64,000 nucleotides of DNA from Butyriboletus loyo. Its lineage: Eukaryota > Basidiomycota > Agaricomycetes > Boletales > Boletaceae. The notes below the pieces were generated by a model, which was not told the DNA's origin, searched no databases, and saw only the letters and a list, made by a program, of their open reading frames with translations. Location: positions 558,001 to 622,000 of the forward strand of contig JBBPSI010000001.1 of NCBI GenBank assembly GCA_038093515.1, read 5' to 3'. Of this stretch, positions 32,185-42,675 are shown one piece after another (position 1 is the stretch's first letter; each line of letters opens with the position of its first letter). The position numbers and the translations under genes were made by a program.

Positions 32185-32330
32185 GCAAAATGATCATGGA
32201 GAGAAAAAGTACCTAGAAGATAACTTGAATAATAACAAGGAAGTGGCACGGATGACTGCGTCTATTTCGTTCTCACACTGATGTACAAGACTGCGCAAAT
32301 TAACCGTAAAGAATGAAGCAATATCCACGT

Positions 32331-33587
32331 CTAGTCGTCAATATAGACCAGCTCTGTTGTTCCCCCTTGGCGAACGTATCTACTGAGAGTTAACTCAAGA
32401 AGACCCTGCGAAATGTCTTCACTCACTTTCGTGATGTTCTTGTGCAGGATGTCCGTTATCACGGCATAAACGTTTCTAACATCAACGAGGTTCTGGCGAG
32501 CGAAGAAAAGTTGCTTCTCATCATGCTCTTTCAAGGCGAGCTGTGACGAGGTGAGGATTGATCATGAGATACACTCGAGAACTTACCGTATAATCTTCAA
32601 CGTTTGGATACTTGATGAGCTTTGTGCATATCTTAGCTCTGGCCAAGTAGTTCTGTCGGACACTGTCACGAATGTTGTATGCACTCTCTTGGGAGCGGAG
32701 CAGCTCGCTGAGGACCTCTGGAACGAGCATTTAGTATGTGGCTTGCATCACTCCTGGACAATTACCCTCTTGTATCTGAACACCTATAAATCGTGTGGTC
32801 GGTTGGCGCAGCCAAAAGAAAATTGCTGGCACATACCAAAATTATCACCACTAAAGCAAGATGAGAGTTTAGATAGCCAGCAAATGTCAAGTCAGACGCA
32901 AACCTACTCTTCTATCCTGAGGTGAGGATCAGCATGTTTATGGCGCGCACTAGGTATATTCAAACACACTTTGGCATTGTTAAGTTAACCCATAGCTTGA
33001 CCTTGTCCTGTAACTTCTAAGTATGCGGTAAGAGTAAGTAGCTCAACTGACTCACACAATAATCAGACAGTTGTGCACATTCTGATTTAATGGTTTCTTG
33101 CAGCTTCAAGATATGCTTATTCGCGTGGACGATTTCAGGATACCTCGCGTTTGCGATGTCATTCATCAATGGTACAACGCCATCTTCCACGCGTTTCCGC
33201 TTCGAAAAAGGGCCGTTGGAATCAGGTGTACCAGGTGGTGGATACACCCGCGGATCCATAGATGCAGCGGCCTGTGACATATTATAAGGTGAATCCGCTG
33301 CATTAGCGCTCTCAATGATGGCCGATAACTCGCTGTACGGCGTCAGTTGGTGTTAAAACACTATCCTAGACGACTCGCACATTGTCTAAGCAGCATTCAG
33401 TAACCTGAGTCATTGCTGTGTGCAACGCGCTCACCTTGGCTGGGAAGATGCGAAAGATGATGTCTTCTGCCACGGAAGTGACGCCCGCTCGGAAAGCCTG
33501 GGTGATGTTATGTGTAAGTGCGTCAGGCATGAATTGGACGACAGTACTCGCCTCCAGCTTTTCTGAGGTTTCCTTGGGCATGGACAT
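32331..33587 (-). CDS. PA28/REG-gamma type proteasome activator (PSME3-like)
   Basis: ATP-independent 11S activator that caps the 20S proteasome. Exons on the minus strand: 33587-33552, 33497-33379, 33332-33056, 33007-32970, 32916-32908 (9 nt), 32850-32837 (14 nt), 32783-32766 (18 nt), 32717-32587, 32540-32331; ~283 residues (human PSME3 254). Motifs: LEAFRAGVTSVAEDIIFRIF at the N-terminus, a long Pro/Ser insert, VKLWVNLTMPKIEDGDNFG then VQIQEEV across the small exons, and NYLARAKICTKLIKYPNVED near the end. The C-terminal LVDVRNVYAVITDILHKNI helix is typical. Intron 1 is GC-AG (gcgagt). The exon 2/3 junction is less certain: a GC donor at 33378 or a GT donor at 33426 both keep the frame. Confidence 0.9.
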
Positions 33588-33688
33588 GATGGAAGTAGAG
33601 GTCCAACTGAAGAGACGCGCGTGCCCAATTATTATTACCTCATCGAGCGATTCACCCTTTTGCTTACAACCGCCAACTCTTGTCTGGC
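33588..33688. promoter_or_regulatory. Shared divergent promoter, PA28 / TAF1
   Basis: 101 bp between start codons of a proteasome activator and a general transcription factor. No TATA box. The interval contains attattatta (33629-33638). Confidence 0.4.
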
Positions 33689-36600
33689 ATGAGCAATCAA
33701 GTACGTTCACTGTCCACTCTGGACGCGATAAATGTTTTCATGCGTGCCATTTCTTCAGGAAGAGAATGATGTTATCTCGACTCTGACGGGTTTCTCACTT
33801 AACAACGTTCTCCAAGGCTTGTCACTACCAACAAGCAGTGGTCTCACCAGTAGCCTTGGAATCGCCGGCTTGCCTGCATTGCACGCCTCACAGATTTACG
33901 ATGATAAGTGGGATGAAGATGAGGAGGCTGTCGGCCTGGATCAAGGCGAGGACTTCGAGGATGAAGTGGACAGGGAACTTGAGAATGAGTCTTTTGTCGG
34001 TGACGTCGTCAAAATCGAAGCCCAATCTCCAGTCGCGATGCGGCTCAAGGAAAAGCGCGTAAGGATCGTGAAGCGACTCATCGAGAGACCAAAGACAGTC
34101 TATGAGCGGTTCCCAGGTTTCGAGAAGGATAGGGTTCTCGATTTCTCCGACTTGTTCAAGGGCTATACAAGGAAGAAGTCAAGAATAACAAAGCGGCCCC
34201 TCATCAGTCAGTGAAGCTCCTCTTTCGCTTGTGATGACCTTTGTTAACTCTGCTCAGCCGAAGGCGTCTATCCGCGCAAGAGAGACGTTCCCCGAGGCTT
34301 TCTCGAAGCTGTTGCCGGTGATACTCAGCGTCAGAACGAGAGCAAACGGGTGGAAGAAGTTGTTTCCGCTGGGAGCATTGAGAACGACCTAGTGAAAGCT
34401 ATTGAGGTAATTACACCATCAATTCTGCCCTCAGGATCGCTTATACCTCCTAGGAGCGCGAGAATTCAGCACTCCCCATAACGCTCCCTCTCCATGACAG
34501 AAGCTTCGACCTTGTGTTGTTGTCGAACTGGGAAGAGGAGATCGTATATACACCCAGCCAGATCATTCGACCTCTGACCCAAGAAATAGACAATTTAACT
34601 ACTCCAGCGAACAAATCCCTCGAATCGGGTGCGTGGACGCAGAGTATTATATGGGGCCCCGGGGCACCGTTCCGTGACTTTGCTCGCTTGGAGTTGAACG
34701 AGGAGGATCTTGTGGTCGAGGAGCGTCCAACGAGTATGTTTTGGATGGCTCTGCGTCTAAGTTGGGCACTCACAATTTTTAGCCGTGGAGACAGTCAGGC
34801 CGCGAAAAAGGCTAAGAGCGGACAATGCACAATCTCGTGATAAATTCAACCTTTCAAACGATCACTTGTACGAAGTTGCCAAGGAAGGTGGTCGACATCG
34901 TGTCCGTCAGACTTTTGGTCAATTAGTTGTGGAGCATGCGTACCCTGCGCAGAAACTCCAGTTACCATTTGTGAGTCTTTAATATTATTGGTAGCGTGCT
35001 GCTAGACACTATGACCCTCAGTACAAGACTCGGCTTTCCAAACAAGAAGCGCGTTCCTTCCACCGACCAGCTCTGCAGTTCCCTACCAATATCGAAATTC
35101 GTTTCAGCAAGGTGCGGACTGCGAAGAAGAAGAAAGACAAAGCAGGGCGAAAGATCGGAAAGGGCGGCAACATTGGCGAAGGACTCCACAGGACGGGCGA
35201 TCTGACACTCAAGGATACCAGCAACTTTGTTCTTTGGGAATACTCTGTGCGTTTTGTCCGACCCATTTTTTTGTGTCAAATCCGGGCTCACTTATTACAG
35301 GAGGAACATCCTCCCATTATACCAAATTTTGGTATGGGTAGTATACTCGTCAATTATTATCGCAAAAAAGATGAGAAAGACGATTACATGCCGAGGGTAG
35401 GTTTTGGCTGATCGCAGAAAAAGGTTTCACTGATAGGGATGACTCTCCCTAGCTTGACCTTGGTGGCCCATTTGTGCTTGAGCCACAGGATGAATCACCG
35501 TTCATGAAGTTCGGTTACGTCTATCCTGGGCAAACCTTCCCCGCTCTTTACAACAACCTTGTGCGCGCACCACTCTTCCGCCACAAACCCTATCTCACCG
35601 ATTTTCTTGCTGTGAGGTACGAAGGACCTCGTAACTTCACATCCAGTCGTGCTTATGGAACAATATTTAGGAGTACGACGAAAGGGGACACGAAATATTA
35701 CCTGCGGGAGGTCAAGAACCTTTTCGTGATTGGACAGACGTATCCTGTAACAGAGGTTCCGGGTCCTCACTCGCGAAAAATAACGAATACTATCAAATAC
35801 AGGCTTCAGATCATCGCCTTCAAACTTCTTCGAAAGAGTGCCGAAGAGCGGCTCAAGATCTCGCGTCTAATGAAGTACTTTCCAGATCAGAACGAGCTTC
35901 AGATGCGGCAAAGACTGAAAGAGTTCATGGAGTACCACCGCCGAGGACCTCACCAAGGCTTTTGGCGCCTCAAGGCTACTGTCACCATCCCGAACGATGT
36001 TGACATGCTCAAGATGGTCGGACCGGAACAGGTTGTCCTCATGGAAAGCATGCAAATTGGGCAACGCCACCTGCAGGATTTAGGGTACACACAATCCGCG
36101 GAACAAACGGAGGATGATGAGGGTGAATCAAAGCTTTCGATAGAGCAACAACTTGCGCCATGGATCACAACCAAGAACTTTCTTTTCGCTACCCAAGCCA
36201 AGGCCATGCTTCGGCTGCATGGCGATGGCGATCCCAGCGGCAGAGGAGAAGCATTTAGTTTTATTCGCATATCCATGAAGGATATTTTTGTGAAGGCTGG
36301 CGAGGACTACGAGCAAAAGCTTGGTACGTGCGCTTTTTTTTGATGCAATCCGTTATTCACGCGGCTTTCAGCCGAGGCTGAAAACCGGCCCAAATCCGCT
36401 CACAGGTACAACGTTGCCGAACAACAACAGATCTACAAGTCAGAAATTGAGAGGATATGGAAGGCGCAGTTTGACTCTCTGAGCCGCAAGGATGAGCCCC
36501 AGCTGACGCCCGAGGATGAAGTACCACCACCCCCTTCCGATACCAAGAAACCTGTGCAGAGGCAGGCTTCCATGAGAATCGATACTCCATTCTCCCCTGC

Positions 36601-37529
36601 CATGTCGCCCGCTCCGGGACGGCCGACTTCTCCGGCCTTTAGTCGAGGATCATCATTGGAACGGGACCGAGAACTGAGTATGGGTCCCGAAGGTAGCCGT
36701 AAGGTGTTACGGATAAAACGCTTGGTTGATCACATTACCTATTTTGACTGCGTTCGGTATTCATTATCCCCCAGGTCGATGACGAGTGGCAAACGGAAAT
36801 CATTCGCGACCCCGCTGTCATTCGGGCATATGTCCGTGCTCGATACGCGATCGAGGAAGAAGCCACCCTAGCTGATAACCTCGCGCCGACTGGGGATGTG
36901 GATACCGACAAGCGATACAGGAAGCGGTACGTCTCGCGTCCTACTTTCATTCGCGACCCAACAACCTGCTGACTTGATCAGGTTGGAAGAACGTATTGCG
37001 AGAATGAAGAAGAACCAGGAACGACGGTTACACCGCAAGAACGCAAAGATTGTGAAAGAAGGGGGTACTCCAATGCAACTGAGTCGGCCATTGAAACCGG
37101 ATACGACGGTAATCATGCTTTCTACCGTCGTGCGATGTGCTCACCCCTGCAATTTGCAGCGGCGTTGTGGCCACTGCGGTCAAATGGGGCACATGAGTAT
37201 GTGACGTCTTGCTGTGTCGTCGTCCGACGTTCGTCTGAATTGATCCTGCAGAAACCAATCGAAAGTGCCCTCGTTGGGCCGAGTTCAACAGTGGCGCCCC
37301 GCCTGTCCCCGCGGCCGCGTCTGCCACGAGTCCGCCGCCTGCGACACCGGGTGCGTCGAGTTTCAGTGGTTTCAACAAGCCCTCGCAGAATGCATCTTTT
37401 GGTTTCAATGCCGCTGTTCCATCTCCTCTCGCGACGAGCCCCCCGCTCTCGGCGATGGAAGACGTTGATCCCTCCATGACACCTTCGAGCACTGCCCCAA
37501 AGATCAAACTCACGCTGAAACGTACCTAG
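33689..37529 (+). CDS. TAF1: TFIID subunit TAF1
   Basis: Largest scaffold subunit of TFIID. Exons: 33689-33700 (12 nt), 33759-34206, 34258-34406, 34454-34733, 34783-34970, 35022-35246, 35301-35396, 35453-36323, 36372-36724, 36775-36926, 36982-37108, 37160-37196, 37252-37529; 1,071 residues, close to yeast Taf1 (1,066). The acidic N-terminus (DDKWDEDEEAVG) may include a TAND-like TBP-binding part. The central DUF3591 block includes LLSNWEEEIVYTPS, GGPFVLEPQDESPFMKFGYV, RAPLFRHKPYLTDFLAVR and RLKEFMEYHRR. A zinc knuckle CGHCGQMGHMKTNRKCPRW sits at ~969-987. There is no kinase domain or bromodomain after it, as in other fungal TAF1. Converges on PacC. Confidence 0.95.
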
Positions 37530-37640
37530 TTTACCTGGCAGAGTCCATTCTTTGTATAACAAATATGTAAAAACAGCTTTGCTCGAAAATAAAGAGTACA
37601 GGGAAAACATATGAACAAGACAAAAAGGGTAGCGTGATGA

Positions 37641-39793
37641 TCAAGCGCTAGCCATCTCGACGTCTACTGATAGACTGCGCGCGAACGAATTGGGAGATTC
37701 AGGCTTTGGGGATGGAAAGCACTTCTTGTACTCCTCGTTGATTTTGACGAGCAAGTTGCGAATGAGGTTGGCATGTCGTCTCCTTTCGTTGGGGGAAATG
37801 TCCTTGTGAACGTGAGCCAGCTCGATCTTGTCCACTTTGCTGACGAGCTCGTCGTTTTCCAACGATCTCGTGATCGGAGGGAGATGAGGGAGAGTGTGGT
37901 GAGCGGGCACGGGGGAAGATCCCGTTGAGCTGGGGGTGGTTCCGCGAGAGGTGTCGGGTGACCGGGCGGAGGCGGGAGATGGGGAACGGTACATCTCCGT
38001 GATCGGAGGCAATCTGAGCGGACCGGCGTCCGGCTTGATCGAGGGAAGCTTGAGATCCGCATCCTTGGGTGAGAGAAGCGGATAGAGGCTCGATGACGCG
38101 AGAGGATTGAAAGTGTTTGTGGCAGCTGCGAGCGAACTGAGGTTTGCGGGTGGACCGCAGTAAGTGTCGGGACGGATGTTGGGCTCGGGCAGATCCAGGA
38201 CGGATCCAGGGGCGGTCTTGAGCGAGTTCATGACGGTGTGCACCGGTTTTCTCCAGTAGTCGGGAGCAGCCAACTGGACGGGGGGGGCGATACCACGCGG
38301 TACACGAACACAGTCAAACTGTGCAAGGGAGTCTGGCAGGGACGAGTGATGAGGTGGAGTGGCATTGGAAGGGGTGGAACTGGAAGAGTGGGGGGAGGTG
38401 GGATCGAGGGGTGGAGTTGGACGGAGACGGCTTTGAGGGGAGGCGGATGGATAAGTGTAGGACGTAGATTGAGCCAGGGCAAACTCGTGTGCTCTGGATG
38501 GCGACACGGGGCGATTGTGGTTTATTTGATAAGGGGGGGCAGAATGAGAGGTGGCCAAGGACGAGTACGGGGAAGAATACTGAGAGTGCGGGACAGACCT
38601 GGGGAGGGAGGCGGGAGGGGAGGGGTGTGTGGCGGATGGATAATGATGGGAGGGATAGGCGGGGTCATGCGAAAAGGACTGGGAAGATGCGGCAAGGCCG
38701 GGCATGGCGGCGAGACCGAGCTGGCTGAGACTGTCAGGATCAAAGTAGGAGGAGGGGGAGAAGCGGTCTGAAGGTGGGCGATGTACGGAGCCGGCGACGT
38801 CGCGGCCGAGGGTGATGAGGAAGTCGTTTACGGCGGCGAGCTCCTCTGGGGTGCGAACGTCAAAGGAGACGGAGCGGGGATTGAAGTCGTACTGGGATGC
38901 GTCGTGGGCGTAAGCGATGTCGTTGAGACGCTCTGCCATTTCTGTGGAAGAGGATGAGAGGAGATGCGGATAGGGGGGTACGAGGATACGCACGGGGATC
39001 GTAGGAGGGTGCGAGCTTTCTTTTTTTGACGTCTGCGAAAAAGTCGTCGACGGCATGGTCGTAAGAACGCTTGTTGCGAGGAGGGACGGGCTGTGACTTG
39101 TGGGTGTCCCAGGGGGGGACGTGGTTGTGGAGAAAGAGGTCGTAGGGGGAGGAGGGGAGGTGGCGGGGATGCTGGTCTCCGTCGGGGGACGGGTAGTGTG
39201 AGCCTGGGGGGAGAGGGGTCAGTGGAGGGTCAGGGGTCAGTGGAGCAGGGATACCGAGTGGGACGGAGGGTCTGGCGGGAGGTGCTGCGGAGGGTGTGAC
39301 GACGAGGGATTTGGTGAGGGGGGGGTCACCGGGACCGCGGACACGGGAGGAGTAGGCGGGGTCGGTCACGGTGATCGCCTTTGAGTGCTTGTGTTGGACA
39401 TGGTGCTCCTCCGTGTGTATCTTTTCGTGCTTTTTGAGGTCCTGTGGACGCTTGAAGGACTTGTGGCAGATCTGGGGGGGGGATGAGCGGGCGTCAAGGG
39501 GGGAGAGAGATGGACGGGCACCTCGCATACATGTGGTTTGAGGGGGGTGTGGACTGTGGATGATGAGCTGGGGGAGGGAGGGGGAGGGGAAGGGACGGAC
39601 CTCTGAGATGGCTCGTGATGTGGTCGCGTTTTGCGCAGCAGGTGCCGCAGTCTCTCCACTTGCAAGTGAGACAGAGATTGTTTGTAGACTTTCTGCCGAT
39701 GTGTTCGTTGCAGAGATGGTTGTAGAGCAGCTCTGGGTCGGCGAAAGCGTCGGTGCAGCCGTGCCATTCGCAGAGGAGCGAGTCCGCGGACAT
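37641..39793 (-). CDS. pH-response transcription factor PacC/Rim101
   Basis: C2H2 activator/repressor of the ambient-pH pathway. Exons on the minus strand: 39793-39601, 39553-39522, 39471-38994, 38941-37641 (667 residues). Three zinc fingers at the N-terminus: [40 protein letters not shown] and [20 protein letters not shown], the last interrupted by two introns. The GRKSTNNL and [11 protein letters not shown] signatures are diagnostic for this family. A basic [18 protein letters not shown] segment, also typical, follows the low-complexity linker, then a long Ser/Pro region and a conserved C-terminal helix ([23 protein letters not shown]). PacC proteins are activated by proteolysis from the C-terminal side; the cleavage site cannot be placed here. 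Confidence 0.93.
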
Positions 39794-39895
39794 CGTGGTC
39801 GATGCTGACTTCTCTCTGACTTCAAATTCAAATACCCGTCCACAACGCCAAGACATCAGACGCCAAGTCCGACGCCAAGCCTTTTTCTCTCCTCG
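39794..39895. promoter_or_regulatory. Shared divergent promoter, PacC / myosin light chain
   Basis: 102 bp between the two start codons. The tract holds gccaag at 39848 (plus) and again at 39875. GCCARG is the consensus that PacC itself binds in Aspergillus, so autoregulation is possible but based on two hexamers only. Confidence 0.4.
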
Positions 39896-40521
39896 ATGTC
39901 CCCTGCAAAGTCACGCGCAAGACGAGAGCCATCCGGTCTCTTTTCGCTCTTCCAACCCCCGCAGATCCAACAATTCAAAGAAGCATTCCAACTCGTCGAT
40001 CACGACAAGGACGGGTGGGTCACAGAACCCGATCTCCGCCAGATATTCTCCTCCCTCGGTCCGTCCTTCCCCTACCACTCCCCCCCGCCCCCGTCTCACC
40101 CCCCACAGGCATGGCCCCCTCCCAGTCCACCCTCGACGCCCTCCTCGCTGCACGCCCCGGCGCTACCCATCCCGTCGACACCGGCATCAACTTCACCATG
40201 TTCCTCACCATGATGAGCGAGCGTCTCTTCCAGTTCGACCCAGAGGCAGATCTCAACGACGCATTCGAGTGCTTTGACGAGACAGACTCTGGCCTCGTCA
40301 AGGTCGACGAGATGCGCAAGTGGATGGCCGAGGTCGGCGAACGCATGGATCAACAAGAGGTGCCGTTCAGTCCATGCCCGTCCCCGCCACTCACCGTCCT
40401 CCAGATCGACAAGTTCCTCAAGGGCCCCTTTACAGACCGCCACGGTAACTTCAACTATCGCGAGTGGATAAAGGTCCTCCGCGTCAACGACGACGCCAAT
40501 GACCCAGAGCACGCCTCGTAG
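39896..40521 (+). CDS. Myosin II regulatory light chain
   Basis: EF-hand protein that binds the myosin II neck, with a role in the cytokinetic ring. Exons: 39896-40058, 40109-40359, 40405-40521 (176 residues; fission yeast Rlc1 is 184). The first EF-hand has an intact-looking loop in [21 protein letters not shown]. The second region ([33 protein letters not shown]) has degenerate loops, as expected for regulatory chains. The N-terminus [11 protein letters not shown] aligns with the animal RRASSGAFSMF segment, but the phosphorylated Ser pair is replaced by EPS, so classic myosin-light-chain-kinase control may be lost or altered. Confidence 0.9.
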
Positions 40522-40823
40522 TACAGTCCGCGCCCAGCGTATGACGGCACATCCGCATGACTTAGTTTACCGCTAGACGAGTTGGTTGTAGTGTGTAAAT
40601 GCCAAGACCCTCCCGTATCGGTCCCGGTGACATGCCAAGATGGCCAAAAACATTCTGGCCTGGAACCTCCGGCCGGAGCACCGTCATTTGTTCTCCCCGC
40701 GAGCTCTTTGGGAAATAGACATGGCCGCACGCCGTAATTTGCCCAGGGGTGTGCATTTCCATATATGGCAGTCTAACACTTGCTGCCCTCCGTCTCCAGC
40801 ACTCGGTCCCACCACGCCGTCCC

Positions 40824-42500
40824 ATGTCTGCCCTCAAGCTCGCCGTCTCTGCCCTCAACCGCGAGAAACCCCACGTGAGTCCTCCCATCCCACACACCAC
40901 ATCGTCCCCCGCAATCACCCTCCAAGTCGTCCATCACAGACTGGGTAGAGATCCTCACATCACCGACCTACCCCGACGAAGCCTATGACGGGTACGTGTC
41001 CCCACACCACCCATCCTTGCACTGCGGACCGACGTCCCAACAGCATACCAGAACTAGCAACATCGATCACCCTACAATCCACTGGGTATTTCCTTATCGC
41101 ACCCCGTTCCGTCCACCGGCTGATCGCACCAACCATAGGCCATCCGAAGCATCCAGGGCCATCCGAAAGAAGATCAAACATGGCGACAACCATCAAAAAT
41201 ACCGTGCCCTTGTGGTATGTCCATTGCATGTTCACCCTCCCCCTTTCTGACACCCCTTCTAGATTCTCAAAGCCCTGATGGAAAACGGCGACCACAAATT
41301 CCAGAGTGCGACCACCACCACCACCACCTCACACGCATGCGCACTCACCCTTTGACATACAGCGGCTTGCATGGATGACCAGCTCATCGACGCCATAAAG
41401 CACCTCGCCTCCGATCCCCTTGCAGATACCAAAGTCAAGAGGAAACTACTCTCCATTCTCGCATCCTGGAGCACCCAGTTCAAGAACGATCCATCCTTGT
41501 CCACAATTGCCGCCCTATACCGTCGATCCCATGTTCGTTCTGCAAGTCCCGACGCTCGAGTCCCCCGCTCTCCGAACGACAAGGACGCCGCAAAGAAACG
41601 AGCGAAACAGGAAAAGGTAGATGCAAAGGAAAGAGCACGCAAAGCAGACGAGGAAGCACGCCAAAAGAAGATTCGTCCAAGGAGAGCCCCTTTCAACTTC
41701 GAGGCAGTTAGCATCACCCCACTCCATCCTCGCCCCACTGCTCACATCGCGTTCAGGATAAACCACAAATACTGACGTCGATTGCCAACGCCAGTCAAGC
41801 ATCGAACAATTTGGTCAATGCCATCACGCTGGTCAACAGTGACAAGGAGAGCATCACCGCGAACGCCCGCGTTCAAGAGTGTCTTCAGAATGTCCGGACA
41901 GCCCGCAAGACCATCGTCCGGTACATACAGGTAACGACCTCTCACGAAAGCCGTCTCCTGTCTCGTAACTCCCCGTAGCTTGTAGAAAACGAGGAAGTGA
42001 TTGGGACTCTGATCGAGACGAATGAGCGAGTCGTCTCCGCACTCCAAATGTACGATATCGTGAGTCGCACCAACCCCACATACTTGCAATTCTCGAAACA
42101 GCTTTCAACACCTCAGCATACCCAAGATCCGACAGGCGGAATACAGGCAACCGTGAATGGGATGACCATCAGTCCAGACACATGGCATCCATCTTCGGAC
42201 GGAGAAGGCACGCGTGGCGAAACCGGAAACGTTCATCCCGACCTACAAGATCTGTCCTTTGGCGGACTAGGCAGTGAGCAGGACTCATTACCCCCACCCA
42301 TACAACCTATCCCCCGTCACGACGCCTCGGCCGAGGCTGTGTGGGACCAGCACAGAGGAAGTCTCTCTGATTTCAGTGACTATGAGAGCGAAGAAGAACG
42401 CGAACCAACCAGCACTCGCCTGGCAGGACCAAGCTCAAGGGGGCAATCGGCAGGGAGAACAGTAGACGTCGAAGATCCTTTTGCTGACCCCCTCTCTTAG
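40824..42500 (+). CDS. VHS-GAT domain protein, Lsb5-like
   Basis: Exons: 40824-40874, 40927-40991, 41044-41085, 41139-41214, 41263-41305, 41363-41706, 41757-41930, 41979-42059, 42117-42500 (419 residues). The N-terminal VHS domain reads DWVEILTSPTYPDEAYDGIP, SRAIRKKIKHGDNHQKYRAL, VILKALMENGDHKFQ and VKRKLLSILASWSTQF. A Lys/Glu-rich linker follows, then the GAT three-helix bundle (NNLVNAITLVNSDKESI through CLQNVRTARKTIVRYIQLVE and GTLIETNERVVSALQMYDI). Yeast Lsb5 links endocytosis, actin (Las17) and ubiquitin. Intron 8 (42060-42116, 57 nt) is in frame, so both splice forms would be open. The tail is acidic with a DPFADPL motif. Confidence 0.87.
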
Positions 42501-42675
42501 AATAGTCACCAGCAGTCGCATTATCTGTTGATATACGGTATGATCTCGACGAAAATTAAATTACACATTAGTTGACGCCTACAACCAACCTGCAGTAAGG
42601 AAAACCTTTGCTATGAAAACGTGTCTTATGGTCATGAGTGAGCATTAGAGGAATTAGACTCTGCAAGAATGCGAG

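Noticed and set aside
33397..33426. GT-AG intron gtgagc...ctcag in the PA28 gene
   Set aside because: Only 30 nt long, below the size of every other intron here, and the downstream phase then fails without another exon.
38228..38771. Gly/Arg-rich plus-strand frame inside PacC
   Set aside because: Antisense of the Ser/Pro-rich PacC region; the minus frame continues a well-supported multi-exon gene.
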